Source: Aureisphaera galaxeae (GTDB lineage: Bacteria > Bacteroidota > Bacteroidia > Flavobacteriales > Flavobacteriaceae). Taken from it: a DNA stretch of 64,000 nt. Below, in pieces: positions 34,835 through 44,830 of the stretch. The notes under the pieces were generated by a model. It ran no database searches and was not told where the DNA came from. It worked only from the letters and a program-made list of their open reading frames with translations. The stretch spans positions 620,001-684,000 of the forward strand of contig NZ_JAQQTF010000004.1 in the NCBI RefSeq assembly GCF_028561275.1, in the 5' to 3' direction. The position numbers and the translations under genes are program-made. Positions within the stretch are counted from its first letter, which is position 1. The number at the start of each line of letters is the position of its first letter.

Positions 34835-36382
34835 CTATTTTGGGGACAATACTGCGAATGGAATGATCATCTCTTCCAACGAAACCCCACCGTGTTGGTA
34901 GGTATTTCTGTAATAACTTACATAATGGTTGTAATTATTTGGATAAGCAAAGAACAGATCCCCTTTGGCAAAGATGAACGAACTGCTCATATTAATGCTG
35001 GGCAAGTGGATATTACTAGGGTTCTTGGCTGCCAGCACATCCCGATCTTCGTACGTTAAGCTCTTTCCAGTCTTGTACCGTAAATTTAAACTGGTGTTCT
35101 TGTCTCCAATCACTTTCGACGGATTCTTCACGTTAATTGTTCCGTGATCCGTGGTAATGATCAACTGGAAGCCCAATTGCGCCGCCTGTTGTATGATTTC
35201 CATCAAAGGAGAATTCTTAAACCAGCTTTCTGTTAAGGAACGGTAGGACTTATCGGTAGAAGCCAATTCCTTTATTACTTCCATTTCGGTTTTGGCATGC
35301 GACAGCATATCTACAAAGTTGTAGACGATCACTGTAAGGTCCTCGTTCTTGTGGCTCTTAAAGTTTTCGGACAGTCGCCTCCCTTGTTTCAAACTTGAGA
35401 TTTTATGGTAGCTCCAGTTTAGATTAAGCCCCAATCGCTTAAGCTGAGCTCCCAAAAACTCCTTTTCGTACATATTCTTTCCTCCCTCATCGGTGTCATT
35501 CAACCACCAGTTAGGGTGCAATTTTTGCATATCACTGGGCATAAGACCCGAAAAGATGGCATTTCTCGCATATTGCGTGGCCGTAGGTAATATGCTATAG
35601 AAGAGGTCTTCCTCTTGTTTCTTGTAAGCGTTGTTCAAATAAGGTTCAAAAGCCTTCCATTGGTCGTAACGCAAATTGTCTACCACGACCATCAAAGTGC
35701 GTTTGTTGGCCAATTGTGGTACTACTTTATCCTTAAATAGGGTATGTGACATCACCGGAGCATCATCGTTGTTGCCAAACCAGTCGCTATAGTTTTTGTC
35801 AATGAACTTGCAGAACTGCGTATTCGCTTCTACTTTCTGGGATTCCAAAATTTCGAACATTCCTGTGTCCTCAATGTTCTCCAACTCCAATTCCCAATAG
35901 ACCAATTTCTGGTACAACTCGGCCCATTCTTCATGCGAATTGATCATGGACATATCCATGGCAATCTTCCGGAATTCCTGCTGGTAGTTGGAAGTGGTTT
36001 TTTCCGACACCAAACGGGAATGGTCCAGGTTCTTTTTCAAACTCAAAAGAATCTGGTTCGGATTTACAGGCTTAATTAAGTAATCGGCAATTTTGGAACC
36101 AATGGCTTCCTCCATAATGTACTCCTCTTCACTCTTGGTAATCATAACTACGGGAAGCGTGGCCTGTTGTTCCTTTATTTCGGCAAGCGTTTCCAAGCCG
36201 GTAAGTCCGGGCATGTTTTCGTCCAGGAAAACGATATCGAAAGTATCCTTTTCTATTTCCTGAAGTGCCTCCGTACCACTTTGCGCTGTGGTCACATTAT
36301 AATTACGGCCTTCGAGAAACAGGATATGGGGTTTCAATAGGTCTATTTCGTCGTCTACCCAAAGTACTTTTATCTCGCTCAT
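34835..36382 (-). CDS. porX: PorX: response regulator with PglZ-type domain
   Basis: A 515-residue protein: receiver domain (4-120) with acidic pocket DDE near 10-12, phospho-acceptor in IVFLDENMPG near 54, and K in YLIKPVNP near 104. A helical linker follows, then a PglZ/alkaline-phosphatase-like domain (about 200-515) with VVVDNLRYDQW, ATQYARNAIFSGLMP, and TTDHGT metal-site motifs. This matches PorX, which with the kinase PorY controls type IX secretion genes in Bacteroidota and has a phosphodiesterase-type output. The window holds three proteins with T9SS sorting domains, consistent with an active system. Confidence 0.9.
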   Translation of the reverse strand: MSEIKVLWVDDEIDLLKPHILFLEGRNYNVTTAQSGTEALQEIEKDTFDIVFLDENMPGLTGLETLAEIKEQQATLPVVMITKSEEEYIMEEAIGSKIADYLIKPVNPNQILLSLKKNLDHSRLVSEKTTSNYQQEFRKIAMDMSMINSHEEWAELYQKLVYWELELENIEDTGMFEILESQKVEANTQFCKFIDKNYSDWFGNNDDAPVMSHTLFKDKVVPQLANKRTLMVVVDNLRYDQWKAFEPYLNNAYKKQEEDLFYSILPTATQYARNAIFSGLMPSDMQKLHPNWWLNDTDEGGKNMYEKEFLGAQLKRLGLNLNWSYHKISSLKQGRRLSENFKSHKNEDLTVIVYNFVDMLSHAKTEMEVIKELASTDKSYRSLTESWFKNSPLMEIIQQAAQLGFQLIITTDHGTINVKNPSKVIGDKNTSLNLRYKTGKSLTYEDRDVLAAKNPSNIHLPSINMSSSFIFAKGDLFFAYPNNYNHYVSYYRNTYQHGGVSLEEMIIPFAVLSPK

Positions 36383-36504
36383 ATATGTATATTTGTTTTG
36401 AAATTAAGATTGGTAAGCTGCAAGTGGCAGTGATACTATAACATCAAAAATACTTCCATAGTATTTTATAGTGTCGTTACACATTATTAATTAAAAGTTA
36501 AAGT

Positions 36505-37731
36505 TTGAAATCCAAGAATAAACTCAAGATTGTTAACGACCCTATTTACGGTTTTATTACCATTCCCAGCCCGCTCGTTTTTGAACTCATAGAGCACCCT
36601 TATTTTCAACGCCTGCGACGCATTACCCAAATGGGGATGTCATACCTGGTATATCCCGGAGCGCAGCACACCCGATTTCATCATGCCTTGGGCGCTATGT
36701 TCCTTATGCAGCGTGCCGTACAGGTATTGCGCTCTAAAAAAGTGGAAATTAATGATGCCGAAGAAGAAGCGCTGTATGTTGCTATTTTGCTGCACGATAT
36801 TGGTCACGGGCCCTTTTCGCATGCCATGGAACATAGTATCGTAAGTAATGTGAGTCATGAAGAGATTTCGCTGCTGTTCATGAACGAATTGAACCGACAG
36901 TTCAGCGGGAAATTGGATCTTGCGATTACTATTTTTAAGAATGAATATCCCCGTAAATTTTTACATCAGCTCATTTCGAGTCAGTTGGACATGGACCGTC
37001 TCGACTATCTTCGTCGGGATAGTTTCTATACGGGTGTTAGTGAAGGAAATGTCAACTCCCAACGTCTTATCACCATGTTGAATGTAAAGGACGATTCCTT
37101 AGTGGTAGAGGAGAAGGGAATTTACTCGGTTGAAAAATTCATCATTGCTCGCCGTTTAATGTATTGGCAGGTATACCTTCATAAAACCAGCTTGGTAGCA
37201 GAGCAATTATTATTGCATTTACTGAAACGCGCCAAGGAATTGGTGCAGTCAGGACACGATTTGCCAGCGAGCAAGGCCCTTTCCTTTTTCATGAAGGAAA
37301 GTGTTTCTTTGGAAGATTTCTCTACTGAAATTCTAGGCACCTTTTCCCAGTTGGATGACTACGACATCATCTCTGCCATGAAAAGTTGGAAGGATTCTGA
37401 AGACTTTGTGCTTTCGGAACTTTCGGACATGCTATTGTACCGGAAACTGTTGCGCATAAAACTGAAGAAACGACCTATTTCCAAAGCAAAGGTGGAAGAG
37501 AAGATAGAAGCTGTGATGAAACAACACAACCTTTCGGCCCATGAAGCATCTTATTTTGTGTTCCAAGGGAGCATAAGCAATCAGGCCTACCGAATGGATA
37601 AGGACACCATAAATCTCATCCGGAAGAACGGTAGGGTGGTCGATGTGGCCAAGGCCAGTGACCAACTCAACATCGAGGCCTTATCCAAACGGGTGGTAAA
37701 ATATTATATCTGCTATCCTAAAAAGGATTAG
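36505..37731 (+). CDS. HD-domain nucleotide hydrolase-like protein
   Basis: A 408-residue protein from a TTG start at 36505 ([21 protein letters not shown]; no ATG precedes this conserved opening). The HD metal site is seen as [11 protein letters not shown] (near 55-65), [16 protein letters not shown] (95-110) and [19 protein letters not shown] (about 157-175), as in the SAMHD1/dGTPase-like YdhJ group. The substrate may be a dNTP or another nucleotide. It diverges from porX and leads into the lipid A operon; lpxD starts 38 nt after it. Confidence 0.85.
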   Translation: MKSKNKLKIVNDPIYGFITIPSPLVFELIEHPYFQRLRRITQMGMSYLVYPGAQHTRFHHALGAMFLMQRAVQVLRSKKVEINDAEEEALYVAILLHDIGHGPFSHAMEHSIVSNVSHEEISLLFMNELNRQFSGKLDLAITIFKNEYPRKFLHQLISSQLDMDRLDYLRRDSFYTGVSEGNVNSQRLITMLNVKDDSLVVEEKGIYSVEKFIIARRLMYWQVYLHKTSLVAEQLLLHLLKRAKELVQSGHDLPASKALSFFMKESVSLEDFSTEILGTFSQLDDYDIISAMKSWKDSEDFVLSELSDMLLYRKLLRIKLKKRPISKAKVEEKIEAVMKQHNLSAHEASYFVFQGSISNQAYRMDKDTINLIRKNGRVVDVAKASDQLNIEALSKRVVKYYICYPKKD

Positions 37732-37743
37732 TATTGCTTTTTT

Positions 37744-37751
37744 TATATTTG
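37744..37751 (+). promoter_or_regulatory. -7 promoter box for the lpx operon
   Basis: TATATTTG fits TAnnTTTG and sits 18 bp before the lpxD ATG at 37770. No -33 TTTG at the normal distance was seen, because that position falls in the 3' end of the HD gene. Confidence 0.45.
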
Positions 37752-37769
37752 CAACACTCAAAATCAAAA

Positions 37770-38795
37770 ATGAAGTTTACAGCCAACCAAATAGCAGGAA
37801 TTCTTGAAGGTGAAGTAGAAGGAAATGAAACCGTAGAGGTGTCAAAATTGGCTAAAATTGAAGAGGGAACCCAAGGGAGTCTTACCTTTTTGGCAAACCC
37901 AAAATATAAGCCGTATATCTATACCACAGACGCGTCCATTACTATAGTGGATAAGGATTTTGTGGCGGAAAGTCCTATAAAAACTACCCTAATTCGTGTG
38001 GATGATGCTTACAAGGCATTTTCGCAATTGCTGGAATATTACAATCAGGTAAAAATGAATAAGGTAGGTATAGAACAACCTTCGTTCATTGCAGATTCTG
38101 CACAATATGGCGAGAATATCTACATAGGAGCTTTCAGTTACCTAGGGGAAAATGTTTCTATAGGTAAAAATGCCAAGATTTATCCCAATGTATATATTGG
38201 AGACAATGTGACCATTGGAGATGACGTTGTGGTATTTGCAGGGTCCAAGATTTATTCTGAAACAGTCATAGGAGATCATTGTGTCATTCATAGTGGAGCT
38301 ATTATTGGCGCCGATGGTTTCGGATTTGCCCCGAACGAAAAAGGAGAGTTCCAGAAAGTACCACAAACCGGAAACGTAATCATTGAGGATTATGTAGATG
38401 TAGGTGCGGGAACTACGATAGATAGGGCCACATTAGGCTCGACGGTAATTCGTACGGGTGTAAAACTGGATAATCAAATACAGATTGCCCACAATGTAGA
38501 GATCGGTAGGAACACTGCCATCGCTGCCCAAACTGGAATTGCAGGTTCTACCAAGATTGGTGAAAATTGTCTTATTGGTGGTCAAGTAGGAATTGTTGGG
38601 CATATCACCATTGGTAACAATGTAAGGATACAAGCACAGAGTGGTATAGGAAGAAATGTAAAGGACAATGAAGTGTTGCAAGGATCTCCTGCATTGAACT
38701 ATGGAGACTACAACAAAAGCTATGTTTACTTTAAGAACTTACCTAAAATAGTAAACCGACTAAACAACCTAGAAAAAAATAATGGAGATGACTAA
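37770..38795 (+). CDS. lpxD: UDP-3-O-acylglucosamine N-acyltransferase
   Basis: A 341-residue acyltransferase adding the second hydroxy-fatty acid in lipid A synthesis. Start ATG 37770 ([20 protein letters not shown]). An N-terminal uridine-binding domain (1-100) precedes a left-handed beta helix of hexapeptide repeats ([22 protein letters not shown] and so on, 105-310). The catalytic histidine is in the [10 protein letters not shown] segment near 238. The C-terminal helix ends in [13 protein letters not shown]. It overlaps lpxC-fabZ by 14 nt. Confidence 0.95.
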   Translation: MKFTANQIAGILEGEVEGNETVEVSKLAKIEEGTQGSLTFLANPKYKPYIYTTDASITIVDKDFVAESPIKTTLIRVDDAYKAFSQLLEYYNQVKMNKVGIEQPSFIADSAQYGENIYIGAFSYLGENVSIGKNAKIYPNVYIGDNVTIGDDVVVFAGSKIYSETVIGDHCVIHSGAIIGADGFGFAPNEKGEFQKVPQTGNVIIEDYVDVGAGTTIDRATLGSTVIRTGVKLDNQIQIAHNVEIGRNTAIAAQTGIAGSTKIGENCLIGGQVGIVGHITIGNNVRIQAQSGIGRNVKDNEVLQGSPALNYGDYNKSYVYFKNLPKIVNRLNNLEKNNGDD

Positions 38796-40194
38796 CTGCG
38801 AGGCTAAGCAGCGCACGATCGAGAAGGAAGTTTCGCTTACCGGAGTGGGGCTTCACACAGGAAAAGAGGTGACCATTACCTTTAAACCGGCACCCGAAAA
38901 CTATGGGTACGCCTTTGTTCGTGTCGATCTGGAGGGAAATCCAGTAATCGAGGCGGACGCCAATTACGTTGTAAATACACAGCGCGGAACCAATTTGGAG
39001 AAGCGCGGAGTTAAAATACAAACCTCGGAGCACGTACTTGCGGCTCTTGTGGGAATGGAAGTAGACAACTGTATGATTGAGTTGAATGCCTCCGAGCCTC
39101 CTATTATGGATGGTTCTTCCAAGTTCTTTGTCGAGGCTATTGAAAAAGCCGGAATCGTAGAGCAGGAAGCCCAACGCGAAGAATATGTGGTAAATGAGGT
39201 GATTTCGTATACGGACGAAGAAACTGGAAGTGAAATTACCATCATCCCAGCCGATGAGTACCAGGTAACTACCATGGTCGATTTTGGAACCAAGGTCTTG
39301 GGAACACAAAATGCGTCACTAAAGCACCTTTCCGACTTTAAAGAGGAAATCGCCGATTCCCGTACCTTCAGTTTCTTACATGAATTGGAAATGCTGTTGG
39401 AACATGGTCTCATTAAAGGAGGGGACTTGAACAACGCCATTGTTTATGTGGACAAGGAATTGAGCGACGAAACTATGAAGCGTCTGCGTCACGCCTTCAA
39501 AAAAGATAAAATTTCTGTAAAGCCCAATGGGATATTGGACAATCTTACGTTGCACCATCCCAACGAGGCTGCTAGACATAAGTTATTGGATGTAATTGGG
39601 GATTTGGCCTTGGTAGGAACCCGCATTCGCGGAAAAGTGATTGCAAACAAGCCTGGGCATTCCATTAACACTCAATTTGCCAAGAAACTTTCAAAAATTA
39701 TAAAGATCGAGAAGCGGAATAAAGTACCCAAATTCGATCTGTCCAAGGAACCGGTGAAGGATGTTAATGCTATCATGGCTATGCTTCCTCATCGCCCGCC
39801 ATTTTTATTGGTGGACAAGATTTTGGAATTGAGTGATAAGCATGTGGTAGGATTGAAGAATGTGACCATGAATGAGCCTTACTTTGTTGGGCACTTTCCG
39901 GGAGCACCTGTAATGCCAGGGGTTCTTATCGTAGAAGCCATGGCGCAAACCGGAGGGATCCTAGCGCTTAGCACGGTTCCAGATCCAGAAAACTATCTTA
40001 CCTTCTTTATGAAGATTAACAATGTGAAGTTTAAGCAGCAGGTAAATCCAGGGGATACTTTGGTCTTTAACCTAGAGCTTATTACGCCAATACGAAGAGG
40101 AATTGTACATATGCAGGGAAATGCTTACGCCAATGATAAACTGGTTACGGAAGCCGAGCTTATGGCACAAATTGTTAAAACCAAAAACGACTAA
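38782..40194 (+). CDS. lpxC/fabZ: Bifunctional LpxC deacetylase / FabZ dehydratase fusion
   Basis: A 470-residue fusion. Residues 1-305 are LpxC (zinc UDP-3-O-acyl-N-acetylglucosamine deacetylase), with zinc ligands in TSEHVLAAL near 80 and [20 protein letters not shown] near 253-272. Residues 320-470 are FabZ (3-hydroxyacyl-ACP dehydratase), with [12 protein letters not shown] near 335 and active H and E in [24 protein letters not shown]. This fusion is characteristic of Bacteroidota. It ends directly before lpxA (stop at 40192-40194, ATG at 40195). Confidence 0.95.
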   Translation: MEMTNCEAKQRTIEKEVSLTGVGLHTGKEVTITFKPAPENYGYAFVRVDLEGNPVIEADANYVVNTQRGTNLEKRGVKIQTSEHVLAALVGMEVDNCMIELNASEPPIMDGSSKFFVEAIEKAGIVEQEAQREEYVVNEVISYTDEETGSEITIIPADEYQVTTMVDFGTKVLGTQNASLKHLSDFKEEIADSRTFSFLHELEMLLEHGLIKGGDLNNAIVYVDKELSDETMKRLRHAFKKDKISVKPNGILDNLTLHHPNEAARHKLLDVIGDLALVGTRIRGKVIANKPGHSINTQFAKKLSKIIKIEKRNKVPKFDLSKEPVKDVNAIMAMLPHRPPFLLVDKILELSDKHVVGLKNVTMNEPYFVGHFPGAPVMPGVLIVEAMAQTGGILALSTVPDPENYLTFFMKINNVKFKQQVNPGDTLVFNLELITPIRRGIVHMQGNAYANDKLVTEAELMAQIVKTKND

Positions 40195-40977
40195 ATGAAT
40201 CAACCATTAGCCTACGTACACCCAGGAGCCAAGATTGCCAAAAATGTAGTAATCGAACCTTTTACCACCATTCATAACAATGTGGTCATTGGGGAGGGTA
40301 CATGGATTGGTTCTAACGTAACCATTATGGAAGGCGCCCGAATCGGAAAGAACTGTAATATCTTTCCTGGAGCCGTAATTTCTGCCATTCCGCAGGATCT
40401 AAAATTCCAAGACGAAGAAACCACTGCCGAAATAGGCGATAATACGACCATTCGTGAATATGTAACGGTAAACAGAGGAACCATAGACAGGGGGAAGACT
40501 GTAATTGGTAATAACTGTCTAATCATGGCGTATTGCCACATTGCCCATGACTGCATCGTAGGGGATAATTGTATTTTCTCCAACAGCAGTACTTTGGCAG
40601 GACATATTACTGTGGGTGATTACGTAGTATTGGCGGGAATGACTGCCGTACACCAATTTTGTATGATTGGTAATCACGCTTTCGTAACGGGAGGTTCCTT
40701 GGTGCGTAAAGATGTTCCTCCGTATGTAAAGGCAGCTCGTGAGCCTCTTTCTTATGTTGGGATCAACTCCATAGGATTGCGTAGAAGAGGTTACGAAACC
40801 GCTAAGATTCAGGAGATACAGAACATTTACCGTATCCTGTACCAAAAAAGCTATAACAATACGCAGGCTGCACAGATCATTGAGGCCGAAATGGAAGCTA
40901 CTTCAGAAAGGGACGAGATCCTTCAATTTATCAAGAACTCCAAGCGAGGAATCATGAAGGGATACTTCCAGAACTAA
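40195..40977 (+). CDS. lpxA: Acyl-[ACP]-UDP-N-acetylglucosamine O-acyltransferase
   Basis: A 260-residue hexapeptide-repeat acyltransferase performing the first step of lipid A synthesis. The beta helix occupies residues 8-185; the catalytic histidine is in CLIMAYCHIAHDCIVGDN near 115-125. The C-terminal helical bundle (IGLRRRGYETAKIQEIQNIYRILYQ) is standard for LpxA. It directly abuts lpxC-fabZ, so translation is probably coupled. Confidence 0.95.
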   Translation: MNQPLAYVHPGAKIAKNVVIEPFTTIHNNVVIGEGTWIGSNVTIMEGARIGKNCNIFPGAVISAIPQDLKFQDEETTAEIGDNTTIREYVTVNRGTIDRGKTVIGNNCLIMAYCHIAHDCIVGDNCIFSNSSTLAGHITVGDYVVLAGMTAVHQFCMIGNHAFVTGGSLVRKDVPPYVKAAREPLSYVGINSIGLRRRGYETAKIQEIQNIYRILYQKSYNNTQAAQIIEAEMEATSERDEILQFIKNSKRGIMKGYFQN

Positions 40978-41009
40978 AACCATTATAATTTCAGAAATAC
41001 CAATTAAGC

Positions 41010-41576
41010 ATGGCGAATACATCAGATATTAGAAAAGGACTTTGTATTAAATACAATAACGACATATATAAAATCGTGGAGTTCCTGCACGTTAAGCCCG
41101 GAAAAGGACCTGCGTTCGTGAGAACCAAATTGAAAAGTGTTACTTCTGGAAAAGTAATCGACAATACGTTTTCTGCTGGTCATAAGATTGAGGACGTCCG
41201 CGTGGAAACCCACAAGTTCCAATACCTATATAATGAAGGGGATACGTATCACTTCATGAACACGGAGGATTACTCCCAGATTCAATTGCAGGTAGATACT
41301 TTGGACCGTCCCGACCTTATGAAAGAAGGAGAGGTTGTAACTGTGATCATTAACACGGAAGACAGTATGCCTTTATCTGTAGAGATGCCTGCTTCCGTAA
41401 TTTTGGAAGTTACTGCTACGGAGCCTGGAGTAAAAGGAAATACTGCAACAAACGCCACTAAACCTGCCACGGTAGAAACCGGGGCACGGGTTAACGTTCC
41501 GCTCTTTATTAACGAAGGAGATAAGATAAAGATAGAAACCGAAAAGGGTACCTATCAGGAACGGATTAAAGAATAA
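41010..41576 (+). CDS. efp: Translation elongation factor P
   Basis: A 188-residue three-domain tRNA-mimic that helps ribosomes through proline stretches. The modification-site loop is HVKPGKGPAFVRTKLK near 27-42, with the lysine in GKG at the position modified in many bacteria. Domains II and III are complete, ending GDKIKIETEKGTYQERI. No modification enzyme (epmA or deoxyhypusine type) is in this window. It is 32 nt after lpxA and is followed by a terminator. Confidence 0.95.
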   Translation: MANTSDIRKGLCIKYNNDIYKIVEFLHVKPGKGPAFVRTKLKSVTSGKVIDNTFSAGHKIEDVRVETHKFQYLYNEGDTYHFMNTEDYSQIQLQVDTLDRPDLMKEGEVVTVIINTEDSMPLSVEMPASVILEVTATEPGVKGNTATNATKPATVETGARVNVPLFINEGDKIKIETEKGTYQERIKE

Positions 41577-41590
41577 GACAAAATTAAAAG

Positions 41591-41623
41591 TCCCATCCCA
41601 GAGTAAATGAGATGGGATTTTTT
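41591..41623 (+). terminator. Intrinsic terminator after efp, with promoter box for the next gene
   Basis: TCCCATC (41591-41597) pairs with GATGGGA (41611-41617), followed by a T-tract ending about 41623. TATATTTG at 41623-41630 fits the -7 consensus for the lpxD-like gene that starts at 41648. Confidence 0.85.
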
Positions 41624-41647
41624 ATATTTGGTTCCTAATCGTCAAAA

Positions 41648-42586
41648 ATGAAGTTTTCAACACCGCAGACCCTTTCGGCCATCGCCGACATCATTGGCAG
41701 CACTTATGTGGGTGATGCTAACTTTCCGGTGCTGGGAATGAATGAGATACACGTAGTGGAGCCAGGGGATATCGTTTTTGTAGATCACCCTAAGTATTAC
41801 GACAAAGCGTTGCAATCGGCAGCCACGATTGTACTCATCAACAAAGAAGTAGATTGCCCGAAGGGAAAAGCGCTACTGATTTCCGACGATCCTTTCCGCG
41901 ATTTCAATAAGCTCACCGATCATTTTAATCCGTTTGAACCTGCAAGAGCGGTTATTGCGGAGAATTCACAAATAGGATTACACACCATCATTCAACCCAA
42001 CGTTTTCATTGGAAACAATGTTAAGATTGGGAATGATTGCCTTATTCATCCCAATGTGGTTATTTATGACAATACTATAATTGGGAACAATGTAACCATC
42101 CATTCGGGAACCGTATTGGGTGCCGATGCCTTTTATTACAAGAACCGTCCAGAGTATTTCGATAAACTGAAGAGCGGCGGAAACGTCATTATTGAAGATA
42201 ACGTAGATTTGGGTGCTTTGTGCACGATTGATAGAGGAGTGACAGGTTCTACTATTATTGGCAAGGGTTCTAAGCTGGATAATCAGGTGCATGTAGGACA
42301 CGATACCCGTATAGGAAAGCGCTGTCTTATTGCTTCCCAAGTAGGAATTGCTGGTTGTGTAGTGATTGAGGACCAAGTGACCATTTGGGGGCAGGTTGGG
42401 ATTACCAGCGATGTCACCATTGGGGCCCGAGCGGTTATATCTGCCCAGAGTGGCGTAAGTAAGTCCCTTGAAGGAGGAAAGTCGTACTTTGGAACCCCTG
42501 CGGATGAATTCAGAAAAAAATACAAAGAGATCGCGTCCATACGCCTGATCCCAGATATAATTGAAAAATTAGATAATTTAGAATGA
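41648..42586 (+). CDS. Second LpxD-like hexapeptide acyltransferase
   Basis: A 312-residue paralogue of LpxD. An N-terminal uridine-binding-like domain (1-105) is followed by hexapeptide repeats (IGLHTIIQPNVFIGNNVKIGND onward) and a C-terminal helix (LIPDIIEKLDNLE). A histidine in LDNQVHVGHDTRIG near 214 aligns with the LpxD active-site region. A second LpxD-like protein is common in Bacteroidota. It may acylate a different sugar or serve a variant lipid A step; which one is not known. It overlaps the next gene by 4 nt (ATGA). Confidence 0.85.
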   Translation: MKFSTPQTLSAIADIIGSTYVGDANFPVLGMNEIHVVEPGDIVFVDHPKYYDKALQSAATIVLINKEVDCPKGKALLISDDPFRDFNKLTDHFNPFEPARAVIAENSQIGLHTIIQPNVFIGNNVKIGNDCLIHPNVVIYDNTIIGNNVTIHSGTVLGADAFYYKNRPEYFDKLKSGGNVIIEDNVDLGALCTIDRGVTGSTIIGKGSKLDNQVHVGHDTRIGKRCLIASQVGIAGCVVIEDQVTIWGQVGITSDVTIGARAVISAQSGVSKSLEGGKSYFGTPADEFRKKYKEIASIRLIPDIIEKLDNLE

Positions 42587-42996
42587 GCAAGTCAGCCAAG
42601 GAAGTCGTAAGAAACTTCTATCTCTCCAAAGTCCTTACCGATAAAAACGTACTAGAAACCTATTTTCATCCTGAAGTTGTATTAATTTGGAATAGTTCCG
42701 ATGGACTTTCCATTTTGCATTACGACGATTTGGCTGGGTTTTTCATGGAAATTGGCCGTACCTATCAAGATCTTAGGGTAGAAGTGAGTCATCTTTTGGC
42801 AGATGGAGCCCATGTCACCGTTCGATACAAGTACTACATAAGAACCATCGAGAACCCTGATGAAGAATTGGGAATTGCCCATTTCATCTCTATATGGGAA
42901 GTTAAAGACGGTAAATTGTACCGTGGACACACGGTAAGTCAGCCGGTAAGCATTAACGACGACACTACCGAATCTTATCATAAGGTTAAGGTCTAA
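42583..42996 (+). CDS. NTF2/SnoaL-like protein
   Basis: A 137-residue single-domain protein of the NTF2-like cone fold: helices at 5-25, then LETYFHPEVVLIWNSSDGLSILHYDDLAGFFMEI, and strands with RVEVSHLLADGAHVTVRYKYYI and HFISIWEVKDGKLYRGHTVSQP. The family includes isomerases, dehydratases and binding proteins; no catalytic set can be read here. It is translationally coupled to the lpxD-like gene by a 4-nt overlap. Confidence 0.75.
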   Translation: MSKSAKEVVRNFYLSKVLTDKNVLETYFHPEVVLIWNSSDGLSILHYDDLAGFFMEIGRTYQDLRVEVSHLLADGAHVTVRYKYYIRTIENPDEELGIAHFISIWEVKDGKLYRGHTVSQPVSINDDTTESYHKVKV

Positions 42997-43001
42997 ATTC
43001 T

Positions 43002-43031
43002 TTTGAAAAAGAGGATAAAAAATTACCTTTG
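43002..43031 (+). promoter_or_regulatory. Strong Bacteroidota-type promoter for sucD
   Basis: TTTG (43002-43005), an 18-bp spacer, then TACCTTTG (43024-43031), an almost ideal fit to TTTG/TAnnTTTG. The transcript would start about 28 nt before the sucD ATG at 43066. Some of the -33 region lies directly after the preceding gene's stop at 42996. Confidence 0.75.
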
Positions 43032-43065
43032 CACATCGTAAAATTCAACTTTAAAAAAATCACCA

Positions 43066-43938
43066 ATGAGTGTATTAGTAAATAAAGATTCGAAGATCAT
43101 TGTACAAGGTTTCACAGGTAGTGAAGGAACCTTTCACGCCGGACAAATGATTGAGTATGGAACCAATGTGGTAGGTGGAGTAACTCCAGGAAAAGGAGGG
43201 CAGACCCACTTAGACAAGCCTGTTTTCAATACCGTGCAGGAAGCGGTAGAAAAAGTAGGTGCAGATACTACCATTATCTTCGTACCACCTGCCTTTGCAG
43301 CAGATGCTATTATGGAAGCTGCCGATGCGGGAATTAAGGTGATTATTACGATTACAGAAGGAATCCCAGTAGCCGATATGATCAAGGCGGCCGACTATAT
43401 TAAAGACAGAGACTGCCGTTTGGTAGGGCCTAACTGTCCTGGTGTAATTACTCCTGAAGAAGCCAAGGTGGGAATCATGCCCGGTTTCGTTTTCAAAAAA
43501 GGAAAAGTAGGAATTGTTTCCAAGTCTGGAACATTGACCTACGAAGCTGCAGATCAAGTAGTAAAACAAGGATTAGGAATTACAACCGCTATCGGAATTG
43601 GAGGAGACCCTATTATTGGGACTACCACTAAAGAAGCTGTTGAATTATTGATCAACGACCCAGAAACTGAAGCTGTGGTAATGATTGGTGAGATTGGAGG
43701 ACAATTGGAAGCCGATGCTGCCAAATGGTACCAAGCCAGCGGAAGTAACAAGCCTGTTGTAGGATTTATAGCAGGAGAAACTGCACCTGCAGGAAGAACC
43801 ATGGGACATGCCGGAGCAATTGTAGGAGGAAGTGATGATACCGCACAAGCCAAGAAGAAAATCATGAGAGAATGCGGAATCCACGTGGTAGATTCGCCTG
43901 CTGAAATTGGAAAGAAAGTAGCCGAAGTTTTAGCGTAA
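43066..43938 (+). CDS. sucD: Succinyl-CoA ligase alpha subunit
   Basis: A 290-residue alpha subunit of the TCA-cycle enzyme that makes succinate and ATP/GTP from succinyl-CoA. CoA-binding features are [31 protein letters not shown] near 16-46 and [20 protein letters not shown] near 122. The phosphorylated histidine is in [12 protein letters not shown] near 247. The beta subunit gene (sucC) is not adjacent and not in the window. A terminator follows. Confidence 0.95.
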   Translation: MSVLVNKDSKIIVQGFTGSEGTFHAGQMIEYGTNVVGGVTPGKGGQTHLDKPVFNTVQEAVEKVGADTTIIFVPPAFAADAIMEAADAGIKVIITITEGIPVADMIKAADYIKDRDCRLVGPNCPGVITPEEAKVGIMPGFVFKKGKVGIVSKSGTLTYEAADQVVKQGLGITTAIGIGGDPIIGTTTKEAVELLINDPETEAVVMIGEIGGQLEADAAKWYQASGSNKPVVGFIAGETAPAGRTMGHAGAIVGGSDDTAQAKKKIMRECGIHVVDSPAEIGKKVAEVLA

Positions 43939-43963
43939 ACTTTAGGTAAATAATAACACAAAG

Positions 43964-43998
43964 GCCCTGTTTATACTCACAGGGCTTTTTTATCTTTG
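43964..43998 (+). terminator. Terminator after sucD overlapping the fabG promoter box
   Basis: GCCCTGT (43964-43970) pairs with ACAGGGC (43979-43985), followed by a T-tract to 43991. TATCTTTG (43991-43998) begins at the last T and fits the -7 consensus for fabG, whose ATG is at 44041. Confidence 0.85.
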
Positions 43999-44040
43999 GA
44001 CGATAAGCATACGATTTAAAAACTAACACCAACCAACACT

Positions 44041-44787
44041 ATGAAACTATTAGAAGGAAAAACGGCCATCATTACCGGAGGGAGTAGAGGAATTGGAAAA
44101 GGGATTGTAGAGACCTTTGCCAAGCAGGGAGCTAATGTGGCGTTCACCTATAACTCTTCGCAAGAGGCTGCTGAGGCAATTGCCACGGAAGCTAGTAAAG
44201 AAGGCGTAAAGGTAAAGGCGTATAAAAGTAATGCTGCCAGCTTTGATGAAGCACAGGAATTGGCTACCGAGGTACTTAAGGAGTTCGGAAGTATTGATAT
44301 TCTAATTAACAATGCCGGAATTACCAAGGACAACCTTTTAATGCGTATTTCTGAAGAGGATTTCGATAAGGTGATCGAAGTGAACCTGAAGTCTGTATTT
44401 AATATGACCAAAGCGGTACAACGTACCATGTTGAAACAACGAAAAGGGTCTATCATCAATATGAGTTCCGTAGTAGGAGTGAAGGGAAATGCAGGACAGA
44501 CCAATTACGCAGCTTCTAAAGCGGGTATTCTTGGTTTTACCAAGTCCGTAGCCCTGGAGTTGGGATCTCGTGATATCCGTTGTAATGCCATTGCACCTGG
44601 ATTTATTGAAACCGAAATGACAGGGAAATTGGATGAAACCGTAGTGCAAAGTTGGAGAGAAGCCATTCCGTTAAAGCGAGGTGGAACACCAGAAGATATT
44701 GCCAATGCCTGTGTTTTCTTGGGAAGTGACCTTTCCGGTTATATTACAGGGCAGGTGTTGAATGTAGATGGAGGAATGTTAACGTAA
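44041..44787 (+). CDS. fabG: 3-oxoacyl-[ACP] reductase
   Basis: A 248-residue short-chain dehydrogenase of fatty acid synthesis. NADP site TGGSRGIGKG near 12-21, NNAG near 88, catalytic serine in NMSSVVGVKG near 139, and Y-x-x-x-K in TNYAASKAGILGF near 153. The C-terminal G-Q-V-L-N-V-D-G-G-M is typical of FabG. With lpxC-fabZ and lpxA it completes several acyl-chain steps in this neighbourhood. Confidence 0.92.
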   Translation: MKLLEGKTAIITGGSRGIGKGIVETFAKQGANVAFTYNSSQEAAEAIATEASKEGVKVKAYKSNAASFDEAQELATEVLKEFGSIDILINNAGITKDNLLMRISEEDFDKVIEVNLKSVFNMTKAVQRTMLKQRKGSIINMSSVVGVKGNAGQTNYAASKAGILGFTKSVALELGSRDIRCNAIAPGFIETEMTGKLDETVVQSWREAIPLKRGGTPEDIANACVFLGSDLSGYITGQVLNVDGGMLT

Positions 44788-44796
44788 CAATGCTAG

Positions 44797-44813
44797 GATG
44801 CACGCTGTGCATC
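44797..44813. other. Perfect 7-bp hairpin between fabG and the vWA-type gene
   Basis: GATGCAC (44797-44803) and GTGCATC (44807-44813) pair around a GCT loop in the 43-nt gap after fabG. No T-tract follows, so it is probably an mRNA processing or stability hairpin within a shared transcript rather than a terminator. Confidence 0.5.
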
Positions 44814-44830
44814 GCCAATGAAGTAACATC

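Noticed and set aside
38782-40194. LpxC-FabZ fusion as a novelty or assembly error
   Set aside because: The fusion is an established feature of Bacteroidota, and both active sites are intact.
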